This document shows, in pieces, positions 1-11,078 of a stretch of 64,000 nt of DNA; within the stretch, counting starts at the first letter, position 1, and each line of letters opens with the position of its first letter. Origin of the DNA: Baylisascaris procyonis (taxonomy: Eukaryota; Nematoda; Chromadorea; Rhabditida; Ascarididae); NCBI GenBank assembly GCA_037389465.1, contig JAZARR010000171.1, positions 1,054,001 through 1,118,000 on the forward strand. The letters run 5' to 3'. Both the position numbers and the translations under genes were made by a program. The notes under the pieces were generated by a model. It did not search any database, had not been told where the DNA came from, and saw only the letters and a list, made by a program, of their open reading frames with translations.

Positions 1-691
1 ATCTTTCTATGAAAAAATATATTGCAATATATTTAAAGGTGAATAATTCAAATGATAATAAAATATCTTAGGCGGAGTCTAACGTCATTGATTGAAGAAC
101 AACAATTCTAAATTTTAATTCTAAATTCTAAATTCTAAATTAATTGGCGATTCTCTTAATGAATAGAAATTTTAAAGTTCGAATATAAGCGAACAACAAT
201 AAACGTCATCGCTGAAGTATCCTAGTATGGGTAATTTTTAATAAAATAAGCTGTTAAAAAGTTTTTTTTTCAAATGTTTTATTGTTGCAATATTCTAGTA
301 TGGCCATTAAGGTTTATTGGTCTTTGTAAAAAATTTTTAAGTATATTCTTTTTTTTTTCACATTCTATGCAATTTTTTTTCGCATATCTACTTCCGCGTA
401 ACAATTGTTCATTGTGCTGATTGGCCAGTCGGTTGTCAAAAAAAAATAAGTAGGTAGTTCTTTGTATTGATCTCAAAACAGCAATATCAGCTTGAAATAA
501 AATGAAAAATTTTGCTACTAAGCGGAATAGGAAACGTTGAATGATGAAATTTGAGAACTATTCTATACGGCTGTTTTTCATGCTTTCATCAATGTCCATA
601 GTTGACCTCTCGTTGATGATTCTATTTTCTCTTGTAAATCAATCAAGAGCTCAATAGATGTAAGCTTGTTATGTTTACCTTCTTGCTCTAG

Positions 692-855
692 ACGATCCCG
701 CTTATTCCTTACGGTCGTTGCTATTACGATCGTATCCTTTATTCAGGAAGTCGCTTCGTGGAATAGGATTCCTTCGCTATCGTCCTGAAGTTTTGCAGAA
801 ATATTTCAGTAGTATTTATAATGATTCTCAAATAAATCTTCTCCGAAAGAAATAG
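692..855 (+). CDS. Candidate terminal exon, unknown product
   Basis: After a pyrimidine-rich acceptor (gctctag ending at 691) a frame stays open for 53 codons (from 694) and ends with TAG at 853-855. Composition is protein-like, rich in Leu, Arg and Ser (for example AYSLRSLLLRSYPLFRKS), and more complex than the surrounding sequence. I do not recognise a family. No matching upstream exon was found, because the window begins only 690 bases before it. It could be a chance open frame or the last exon of a gene that starts left of the window. Confidence 0.2.
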
Positions 856-3444
856 ATTCACTTGTTTGACAATGAAATTGTTGAGCACTGTTTGCTTGAA
901 ATAACTTTATTTGGTCAACTTTGAAAATGAAAAATTGAAATTGAAAAAATTTGAAAAAGAATTGAAAATTTGAAAAATATTCGCTTGAAGAAAAAAATAA
1001 GTTTTGAAAAATAAAAAATTGCTTGAAATTTCGCGCTTTTATTTGCAAAAAAAAAAAAACTTTGAAAGAAAAATTTCTTTGCAAAAGTTCTATTTCCATA
1101 GATTTCCTAGGATTGCTTTTATCGGTCGCTTCAATTATCCGATTCCATCAACGGCTTTTCTACGGCAAAGAAATTGGAAATGCACTAAGTTGCATAGTTG
1201 CCGTCCAAAAAGTTCCTTTTTTTTTAACTGTTAGAACTCTCATTCTTTGCGTAAACGTTGTCATTCTGCGCCCTATTTTAATGACGCCATAATATTGCTC
1301 ATATTATAAACATTTATATAACACTTTATGAAATGACCGTCTGTAGATAATAATATGAAATAAATGATTGAAAAGGGTTTAAAAAAAAGAAAAAGCTGAT
1401 CGAATTGATTTTATCAAATAGTGCCTTGTTTAATAGTAAATTGCTGGACGATGATTTGATAATGTATGCCGAAAGGTTTCCACCTACAGACGCTACTAGT
1501 AATATTGGTGATCGCTAACCATATAACGCCCAATTTAGGAATCGCATTTTTCATTATTTTAAAATTATTCGAATATTATTTATTGAAAAAATAACGTTAG
1601 AATTCAATTTCTTCCTAGCGATATGATGTTCTTCATGAAGTGCTTTATTTATTTAACGAGTTTAGAAAGTTTAAGGTTTAGTAACTGCTCATTTTTTTGG
1701 CTCTGTGCTCGTTTGTCTCTGTATTTGTCTGTTCATGTCTCCTACCGTATGTGATGAGTCCTCAACTTAATCTCTTGCAATAATTTCGAAAGTTGGTATG
1801 AATAACCGGAAATTCTCATCCCGTGGAATTTGAACTTCTCCACCGTGGAAGAATTTAAATAAATTTTAGATAGCGCCATTTTTTTTATAACAAACTTTGC
1901 ATTCTCGAAAGACTTTGCGAGCCATGGAATGCATTAGGTACAGTAAAACTTCATTTATAAATACATATGCAAATCTTTTTTTTTTTGAGTGGGACTTGTA
2001 TATTTCAAGGTAGCTTGTAGTTGCGGGAAGGGAAGAGGGATGCGCATAACTTGAGCAGCTTTCTTGACGAATATGTAATTAAATTGCGGATGTTCCAGGA
2101 ACACTTTCTAAGTAATACTATTGAGTTTATAAAAGTCGAAAACGAATAGGAGCTGCCATTTTGAAGTGCTTCGTGCTGATCCAATGAACATCAATAATTT
2201 TTGAGTGGTCGGAGGGGAACATAAAACCGGAAGTAACTTTTAGTAAAAATCTGTTTTACTAAGCGTACAATCAGGAAACGACTTATATTTTTGAATGAAT
2301 CGCAAAGTTCTCAATTAAGAAATTACATCTACACTGGCTTTTGATATTTCCTGTGCTTAATGGTACTAAAATTCGGCAGCACTGCAAAGAATAATATCTG
2401 TAAAACGACTAATTTAAAAATTTTTATCGATCAGCAATGTAATTAATTGAGAACTTGTTTTTCAAATTCCATCCTCTATGTCGTTTGAAATTTTAAAATT
2501 CTTCATTCCCTTTTCAAAAGCAATGAAACGAATATTGCTTTAATCAAGATATGTAGTTTTTCTAGCGAAAATTATTAAAATCAACAAGTTAGCTAACTAA
2601 ATAAGTATAACAATGAATTAAGCCGAATTAAATCAAAACAAATTTTTAAAAAAAAAGAACGATTCAGATAGAACAAACCAATGAAAAAAATAAATAAAAA
2701 ATTTTCCCGTATAGTCTAAACTTCAAAATAAAAAAAAAAGTATAGTTTGCTTCGTATTCGTCGATTTTGTTGATAATATTTGTATTGTTCTCTTTGTAAT
2801 GCACGGATGATTCATTCGGGAATGTTACAACAGCACACTTCTAAACTACATTTACAATTATGAAACGATCTTCATCATTAAATGTGTTGTAAATTCATGG
2901 GTAAAAAAAATGTCACAACATACGTTTAGTCGATAAATAACGATCAACGATTTACTAAATCAATTCAAAATTGAAAAAACTCTATTCCTTATAAATTATA
3001 TACTAATTGGTTTTTTAAATTTAAATTTAAAAAAAAACTTTTTCGATCGATTTCATCGATCTAATTGCATTTATTGAAATGAGAATGAAATTAGTCGTGA
3101 ATAAATCTTCTAAGAAAATATTTACTAATATCTAACTCATTAGATGCATTCAGTCATAGTAAGAAATAACTTTCTAAATGCTAATCTGTGATTTAAAAAA
3201 AAAACTTCATGCCAGACAATTGATAAATTCGACGGAAAGCTTGATTAATCAAGACGAGGTGAACTTATAGCCGGCCAAAAATATCTGATGAAAGGTTTAC
3301 TTAAAAACATGCATAAAGTTTGTCGTATTTAAAAGGTATCTAAAATCAAACGGAAATAACGATTTCAATGAACGTTTAGAAGTTTCTCAGAAAAAAAAGT
3401 AGAGAGATTTATATGTGATGACCTAAAAAAATGAATAAATAATA

Positions 3445-3450
<6 letters not shown>

Positions 3451-3513
<63 letters not shown>
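3451..3513. repeat. (TA)n microsatellite
   Basis: About 31 uninterrupted TA units. Open frames across it give only Ile-Tyr repeats and are not genes. Confidence 0.95.
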
Positions 3514-3519
<6 letters not shown>

Positions 3520-4851
3520 GGATTTTTTTAAGGTTATACTGATAGATATGAATGTATATGGCTTTGGAGATTTTTGATTTCTTCAGCATCCTAGATGCAT
3601 TGAGTCATAGTAAGAGATCACTGAATCAGAGCAATATTGAGCGAAAATAGCAGAAATCATTGCGAAACGGAAATGACGTAATTAAATGGTGGCCGATCGG
3701 AGATGCAATTCATTCATCAACGCGACGAGATACCACCGGAAAGTTCGCGAGTTTCAAAAATTTTTTGCAGAAACCTGTTCGAGAAATATTAGTGATTAGT
3801 TAAGTAAGCCAGAAGATACATATGCAACAATTATTGGTCGCGTTGTGCTTACAATAGTTTTTCGATGTTCTCCTCTACCTTTTGCGTTTTTAGCTCTTAT
3901 TTAGAAACTTTTTTTATCGAGCCAGAAGTAAATAGCCTGACTTCTGACTCCGGCTAAGTTCGATACAAAAATTAGTGAGTAATTTTTTTTTTTTTGTTAA
4001 TGAGACGTATATTTTTACTACAACAGATTCATAATTGCGATATATAGTTTATTACCTTCAAATAATTTTGTATTCATCATGTACAATTTATTCGTATTCA
4101 TATATTTATAGTTGGTGAATCTATGCGCTTGGTTAACCAGTAAAGAGAAGATGTTATGTTTTTTTTTCGTTTATCGCTACATATTATATTCATCCTTAGA
4201 CTTTTTGATGAGGAATCGATAACGTTGAGTGGGGGGTTTCGATTTAATTCGCATTTAAAATCGACGAATAAAATGAAGCTGTCGTCACAAAATATAAAAT
4301 GCTAGGCATTCGACCGTTATTTGGAGAGCAAACCCTCCTAGGAACGCTTTTGCAATGTGTTTAGCAGTTTAGCTTCTAAATGGTTGTCCAGGTGTTATTC
4401 AATAGTGGAAAATTGAAAGGTAATTAATAATCATTTATTTATATTCATAATTTATTGCTTGTTTAGATTTATTTACTTCTTGTATGTTGATATTTAGAAG
4501 TACATAGAGGATTAATTTCGATCGCTGTAAAATTTTCTCATCGTGTCATTGTTGTGCTCGTTGAAGAAAAGGAATGCTTCATAGTCGACTTAACTGCTTT
4601 TTTTTTTGTCGATTAATTCGATCTTCGTGTAATTCTTTCACGGAGACTTGTGCATGAAGCATTTTCGATACATTCTGCAACCAGTCTTACCCTATCATTA
4701 ATTTCTATATTTTTTACACCCATGAGGAGCGAATATTTGGCTCAAATCGAGATAAGTGAACTTATTCAACACTCGTTCATCCTCTATCATCAAATAATCC
4801 TGCTCACCTCTTTCTCTTCATTTTCCTAACGTGAATTTTTTTTTTTTTCAG

Positions 4852-5085
4852 GTAAAAGCCACCAAAAATAGGACGTTTTTCACTAGTAGTTTTTCTCCGA
4901 GGAAAATGGAACCCCATGACTAGCCAGAGAACGAAATTTATAACCCATGGATTTGGAAGGAATATAATCTCCCGGAAGAAGAGGAGGAAATGGGAAAACT
5001 CGAAGACGCAAAGAACTCACTAAGGAAAGGTGGCTGGCTGCGCAATGCGTCGTTCATCTGCAATGCACACAACAGCACAGGCTGA
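4852..5085 (+). other. Candidate exon, one frame with one in-frame stop
   Basis: A very strong acceptor (a run of T followed by CAG, ending at 4851) opens a frame of 23 codons to TAG at 4921-4923. The same frame then continues for 53 more codons to TGA at 5083-5085. The second part is protein-like, with an acidic run (LPEEEEEMGKLED) and then GGWLRNASFICNAHNSTG. The acceptor fits a cis- or trans-splice site. Possible readings are a 5' UTR exon, a decayed coding exon, or a terminal exon entered from an acceptor near 4923. No family is recognised. Confidence 0.25.
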
Positions 5086-5373
5086 CTGGGTGCGCAGACC
5101 GCGCAAAAAAATGAGAGAAGTTTCCTTCGTCCAATGATGATAGATGTGAGTGTGGAGCCGAGGGCGGAGCCAGCTCAGCGTATATGAAAGCGACGCAGGG
5201 TTGTAAACAATTCGCAGAGCGTATGCCGCTATCAGGGTGCTCGTGCTTGTGTTGGTCTTCTTGTGTCTGTGTATGTGCGCGTGTTTGTGTGTGTGCTCGT
5301 CTTTCCTGCGGAGTATAGAGGCCTGGCCTGCAACTGTTCCACTTTGTTATGCATTGGCTCCACCCACCACCTT

Positions 5374-5389
5374 AGGTCGAGCTCGACCT
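5374..5389. promoter_or_regulatory. Perfect 16-bp palindrome (AGGTCG half-sites)
   Basis: AGGTCGAGCTCGACCT reads the same on both strands. It is two AGGTCG half-sites inverted about a 4-base centre, close to the AGGTCA half-site of nuclear receptors. It lies in the locally GC-richer block of about 5.03-5.40 kb, between AT-rich flanks, which could be a promoter region. Function is inferred only. Confidence 0.35.
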
Positions 5390-6442
5390 CGTGACGGATG
5401 AAACGCTTTCTTCTGACCTCCTGAACTTTATGCTCAAAGCAGTTTACATTACTGCAATTTATGCTTACGTTTCTGAAGTCTTCTAAGGTTGAGCTTCAAT
5501 TCGTGGTCGCATTTCAAGATGCATACTGTTGAATGCTGATGCATACTGGGGACAGAGTGAGCAAATCTATCTCCCACGTTTGCAATGGTTTCGATGTGTT
5601 TGCTAACTGAGCAGCATGTCCATGTGCTAAAGGCATTCGATATCTGGATGCTGCCGCACTTAACATTGCGGATGCTTCTTTTCTGATGGCTTTATTGTTA
5701 CAACTTCTTCGCTCTTAACAAAAATTGATTTCATGTAATTAGCGTCACTGAGCTTCACCTTTTTTTAGTTGAACTATTGAAGTGAACACTTTATAAGGTA
5801 TAATGTAACACCTGTATTTTATGCTTTATATACCGTTTCTTTGCGTACTTCCCATCCATTCTTAAACTTTTTGAATTGTACCTTATTTTTTTCATACGAA
5901 ACCCCTCTCTTTCTTCAAGCTGCCGTCGAAAATACGCCCGTTTTAGAATATCATAAGCGCTATAAGTCCAGAGGCTTATAGCCCAGAACTATGGTATTTT
6001 TCCAGAATTTCCAGCCAATAAAATTGGAAATTTGAAGCGTGAACGTTAACTGAAATATCGTTATCAAAAGTTGCAAACATGTTTCGAAGTTTGCATTTCT
6101 CTTATGCAAAATTTGCCTCCAAATATTGCAAAAATTTATTACTCTTTGATAAATTTGATGGGCGATATTTTTTCTAAGTAACACTTGTCGAAAAGCGTTA
6201 CACAATATGTGCCATTATATTGAATTTTTACCGATGCAATATTATTTATCGAACATAAAAAGAAATATGCAATGCAATATTGCAGTCTTTTGCTTGATCT
6301 CATATATCATTTTAGTCTCATGTGACCCAATATTGCATCTTTTTTATGTCCGTAACTAATTGAATTTTGAATTTTTCTTTTCTTTCTATTTTTGCGATTG
6401 AATTCGAAACATTTCTTCAAAAAATATCTTAATTTGAACAGT

Positions 6443-6446
<4 letters not shown>

Positions 6447-6484
<38 letters not shown>
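6447..6484. repeat. (TA)n microsatellite
   Basis: About 19 TA units, followed by a degenerate TATATTTAT-rich tail. Confidence 0.9.
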
Positions 6485-6486
<2 letters not shown>

Positions 6487-7384
6487 GATACACACATATA
6501 TATTTATTTATATTTATATATTTATACTGGAGTTTTATCAATTCCCGACATAATTTGTCTCACTAATGTCCTTGGAATATGTGATGGGTAACCTTGATTG
6601 GCGATCTGATCGTTTCGTGCGGTGTGACACACCTTACTATCGGAACTTTATTTCATTCACTTCAACAATACTATTATTCAAAATAAAAAAGTGGTTTCAT
6701 TTTTCATTACTTCAGTGATTAAGAATTTTACGCATCATTGTGATTGTGTTATATTTTGCTTCATAGAGATTAGTTTTAATCTGGCCAATTGAGAATAATT
6801 AAAATGTAGTTGATATTAATGTTTCCTTTGAGTGTTTTAATTTAAAATACAGGTTATTTTATTACAAAAATTTAAAGCAAAGAGTATTTGTGTGTGATTA
6901 TTTCTACTACGGTATCTTGCGATTGTTGACTTGTTTGTGAGACATATAAGTGAATTGTTGTTGTGTATAGGGGTGGATGCATTGCATATAAGCAGTCGTG
7001 GTATCGTTGGTCGTTCTTTTATGCAAATATAAGCGCATCCGAATAAGCAAAATTTTAATAAAACTTATAAATATACAAATTCTTTTTATTTGTATGCAAA
7101 ATTGAAGGCTATTTAAATAAAATCAATGATTATCGACCGCTCTGAAGTAAACCTATGCTTAAGTAATTATAAATAGTAAGGCTATGCTGTAAGCAGCTCT
7201 CATATTAAATGATAAGGTAGCTATGGATACAGTATTGCAAACCTGAGCTGCTATTGAACACTTTTCCACGGAAAATTTAGGAGCCGCTGTTTGTAAATAA
7301 ACTTTTTATGTTTTATCTAGAAGAGGATTACCCGTGCAAGGGCAAACTTCGAATAGTTTTAGCATTACCTTTTTCTCTAATTAA

Positions 7385-7441
7385 TCTCTCTCTCTCTTTC
7401 TGTCTGTCTCTCTCTCTTTCTTTCTGCCTCTCTCTCTGTCT
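7385..7441. repeat. CT-rich simple repeat
   Basis: Pyrimidine tract on the + strand made of CT, CTTT and CTGT units. The open frame across it gives only Ser-Leu-rich low-complexity peptide. Confidence 0.85.
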
Positions 7442-7940
7442 AATCGTTGCCTATTCCACAGCACCATTGCCGGTGTCCTTTAGTCCCCATCAATGGCTGA
7501 ATGAGGCTAGTTGACCTTGAAATGAGGGATCGTATTGGTTTTGCGTTGGTTTATTAGGCTAGCGCCTCGTCGTTTAGCTGAATCGATTTCCCAAGAGGGA
7601 ATTGGCTATCGGCTGAGTGACATTTTTGTTGATGCAAAAAGCATATCTTCAACGATGACAAACATTTGACAAATTCATATAGATAAATAAATCAATATTC
7701 ATATTTCTCTATCTAAAGAATTTTAATTTTTTTTTTTAAATAATTATTTTATCATTTTACATATTATTCATTCATTTCATACGTGTTCATTTATTCATTT
7801 TTATTTGCTTATCCATTTGTAAGTATCTAAATAAAGCTGATTATATGCAGTTTGCTTATCTACTTCTCGTTAGCTATGCTCATCTTTTACTGATAAGAGA
7901 ACGATAGAGCTATCTGATGATTGGATTGTTTACCCCTCTA

Positions 7941-8105
7941 TTCGTCTCCGGATGCGGCCCCACGCATCTTTCCATCTACGAATAAAGCCTCACGCATCTA
8001 TCCATCTCCGGATGCAATCCTACGCATCTTTTCATCTCCGGATGGGGCTCTACTCATCTATCCGTCTCCGGATGCGACCGAACGCGTCTAATCGTTTTCG
8101 GATGC
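7941..8105. repeat. 30-bp minisatellite, about 6 units
   Basis: The motif TCCATCTCCGGATGC or close variants recurs exactly every 30 bases, beginning near 7941, 7971, 8001, 8031, 8061 and 8091. Because 30 is divisible by 3, the + frame from 7952 stays open and encodes a 10-residue repeat (HASIHLRMxP-like). Units are diverged by substitution only. This is most simply a non-coding minisatellite. Confidence 0.85.
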
Positions 8106-8229
8106 ATCCATTTCGTCACGATCGCATGTCCAACGATAGTGTTTCTCCTCTTTCAGCTAATCCTTCTTATGCCAGTTAAAGTCGACTTATTTTCAGCTTT
8201 AACCGACTAGCTACATGTCATCTTCGGTC

Positions 8230-8379
8230 TTTTAGCTCGAGCGAAAAGTCGATCTTTTACCTCGAGCGAAAAGTCGACCTTTTAGCTTGAGCGAAAAGTC
8301 ATTCTTTGAGCTTGAGCGAAAGGTCGATCTTTTAGCTCGAGCGAAAAGTCATTCTTTGAGCTTGGGCGAAACGTTAGTC
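8230..8379. repeat. 25-bp minisatellite, about 6 units
   Basis: Six head-to-tail units of 25 bases built on TTTTAGCTCGAGCGAAAAGT. Two alternating versions occur, one ending GTCGATC and one ending GTCATTC, followed by a partly diverged seventh. It begins about 125 bases after the 30-bp array, and the two share no obvious unit. Confidence 0.85.
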
Positions 8380-9704
8380 CTTCAGCTCTATGCGCCTTAA
8401 AATTTGCGAGAATCTTTTTATTTTTGTATTATAGATGTTGGATCATTCTAATCTTTCTTCGTACTCATCTTCGAACTTTTTTATTGCGCATTACAATTTG
8501 TTATAGAATTACTTCAATAGCGATGTATTACTATGTGATGATAGTGTAAACATAGAGTTTATAAGGTAACACAATTTCTACTTTATTCTGGTATTTTCTT
8601 TCATTTTTCGGGTTTTTTTTGTAATTTATCGATGGCGCTGCTTTAATTTGTTCATATCACCTCTTATGGTAGATCATATCGAGCTTGTTGACGCCCTTGA
8701 CAACCAGTTGCTTTTAATTTTGTGGCCATTTAAGTAGTTTTTTTTTTTTAATGATATGTTTTTATTGTTGTACTGATGTGAAATTACTTTGAAATACAGG
8801 TGAGATGTAAATTGAGAAAGTCGACTAGAATTTGAGAGAAATGAAGTCGATGTTGCAGCTCAAAAATCAATGAGGCAACGAAGTATAGGACTATTTACTT
8901 GGTGTTAAAATTTTCTAATCCCACCATAATTTTTCTTAATTTTTTATAATTTCGAATCGAAGCACTGATATTGAATTGAAAGTATACGCTAAATGAATAT
9001 TACATGAATTTGCATATTTCATAGCTTGTATCAGAAATATTTAGTCTATTGCCTGAGGCATATAAATCTCTATAATTGACACATTAAAAATTTCTACTTA
9101 TCTATCTACAAATACCTCATGCAACAAACACACCCGTTGGTGATCCACGAAGATGGATATCTATATGGCTTAAAAAATAGCAAAATAGATTTGCAATTTG
9201 ATTCGATAATGCGCTATATTTGCTTATAACTACCCCTCCTATATTAAATTTTTAAATTTATCATTATATATTAAATTTATATATTAAATTTGCATATTAT
9301 TATCCATCTTTGGCGCTGTGTACCACAATTTTTCATTACCAATATCTCATTTCTAGTTGAATATTTTTGTTGATATGAATAAAATATGGTATTTATTCCT
9401 TTGTATACGATATATAAATGAAAATCGCTATGAAAACTTTAAAAACGGTATACTGAATTATTGCTAAACGATTTCATAAATTCTTTCTTAGTAAAGCGTA
9501 TTGAGATTTACTACAAATAAAACTTAAAATGATCCCCATAAATATCGATTCTTATTGAATATCGAAAGGATTTCATCGATTTCAGTGGATTTTTTCACAA
9601 CTCTAAAGGTGTTTTCCATTGATTTTCATTAATCACTGATAAGTGATAATGCAGTCGATTTTCCTTTTAAGACTAATAACCAGTTTTACTACTGATTATT
9701 ATTA

Positions 9705-9758
9705 CTCTCTCTTTCTGTCCCTCCCTCTCTCTGTTCCTCTCTCCCTCTCTCTCTTCCC
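9705..9758. repeat. CT-rich simple repeat
   Basis: Pyrimidine tract of CTCTCT, CCCTCT and CTGT units on the + strand. Confidence 0.85.
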
Positions 9759-10458
9759 ACTTATGTTTGCTAGCAAATTGTTCGCTTTCTTCTCCCATCG
9801 TTGGATATGAGCACTATGTAGCACTATTACTATTTCACTGTAAACAATAGACGAGCATACGATATGCATGTAGACAAAAGGCTTCTCATTATTCGACCTA
9901 TTCGCATGTAAATATCCTCACTTCAATAACGACATTACTTGCAATAAATATACATCATATGCGTTGCGGTTTCCGGTTTTTTCCTGAAACATTAGCCTTC
10001 CGGTCTTCTAGGATTTCCTCTTGGAGTTGTTCCTTGAAATCTGTGGGATGGAGGCTAACGAAAAGAGGAAATTTTAAATTTTTATTAACTAAACTTACAA
10101 ATCTTTTATATGAAAAGAATATATAGTTTCCACTCGCATATGAGCATGTCTATCTCTATCGGGCAATGTTTTTTAGGAAGAAGATAGATGGATAAAAGTT
10201 TCCAACATAACATTTATTTTTATTTTTTTATTTTTTAATTTTTTCCCTACAAAATAAGTATGAAATCTTATTGATACCTTTACGAAATTAATATTTATTA
10301 TTGCTGTGTTATTCTCTTTGTTATTTATTACTAAGAAATGAGCCCTGTTGATTGATCATTCTCTAATCATTTTTTATGTGATATGTATGTTATGTGCTTA
10401 GTGCAAACATTAGTTCGTCTAAGCTTGGTTAATGCGTTGAATTAAAAGACGCTTGGAT

Positions 10459-10610
10459 TGCTGGAATCGCCGGCATGATCCCGCAGTCGGACTCCACGCT
10501 GCCGCCGATCACCTCGCGAACTCCGAAGGCCAGCTGTAGGCCCAGCCGGCCTTAAGACCAGTCTAGAATCCGGAATGAACAGAACAGTCTAGAATCTGGA
10601 ATGAATACAT
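10459..10610. other. GC-rich island with short direct repeat
   Basis: About 100 bases (10,459-10,557) are clearly GC-rich inside an AT-rich region. They are followed at once by two copies of CAGTCTAGAATCYGGAATGA, 26 bases apart (10,559 and 10,585). The - strand keeps a frame open through the GC-rich part (includes GLQLAFGVREVIGG), but I recognise no protein. It could be a foreign insertion, a repeat fragment or a small regulatory island. Confidence 0.4.
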
Positions 10611-11050
10611 GAGGACATCAGCTTCCTTTATCTCCTCCCTATTTTGCCTCAGGCTAGCCTCACGACATATGTTGGGTAGTCGTTTAACCTGCCTGTATGC
10701 TCTTGACCTTCTCTGGCTTACTTTGCACGGCGCATCATTCCCGCTTGAATTATAGCCAGCTGGTCCACCTTAAGATATCGTTGTCTTTAAGATGAATGCA
10801 ACTCACGATCTTTGTCTTTTCTCTTTAAACTTCAAATGCTGTAAAATTTAATTGTCGGCTTGATTTTTATTCTTTCTCAATTTCTATCTGATTTATATTT
10901 TAGCCAGTGCTGTGATTATTTAAATGTTCGTGAGAATTTTTTGAATTATTTTCTTGATTGCCTTAATTTCATCGATCGTATCGCAATAAAGTATCGCTTG
11001 ACATACATTTATTTTTATTAATATTTTATATCGTCTGCATAATTGTATAA

Positions 11051-11056
11051 TTTTAG
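11051..11056 (+). promoter_or_regulatory. Possible trans-splice acceptor before galectin
   Basis: TTTTAG sits 22 bases before the galectin ATG (11,079) and has the form of a nematode 3' splice site. Nematode mRNAs often receive a spliced leader at such a site, so it could be the 5' end of the mature mRNA. An ordinary cis intron is also possible. Confidence 0.4.
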
Positions 11057-11078
11057 TGATCGTTTATTGGTGATTGAA

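Larger units (their letters stand above)
1..4851. other. AT-rich stretch without a confident gene
   Basis: I see no gene here that I can support. The stretch is AT-rich with many long T runs on the + strand, a few A runs and one TA microsatellite (listed separately). Open frames are short and low in complexity. The T-rich + strand resembles the introns and flanks of the + strand genes further right, so any transcription would more likely be on +. One short exon-like frame at 692-855 is listed separately. Confidence 0.6.
5390..11050. other. AT-rich stretch upstream of the galectin
   Basis: No coding region can be supported. It holds a TA microsatellite, two CT-rich tracts, two minisatellites at 7.94-8.38 kb and a GC-rich island at 10.46-10.61 kb, all listed separately. 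The rest is AT-rich spacer with T runs on the + strand. The promoter of the galectin gene must lie somewhere in it, but I cannot place it. Confidence 0.6.

Noticed and set aside
1004..1292. Overlapping 76- and 89-codon + ORFs
   Set aside because: The first third comes from A/T-rich low-complexity sequence; no start context, splice support or domain.
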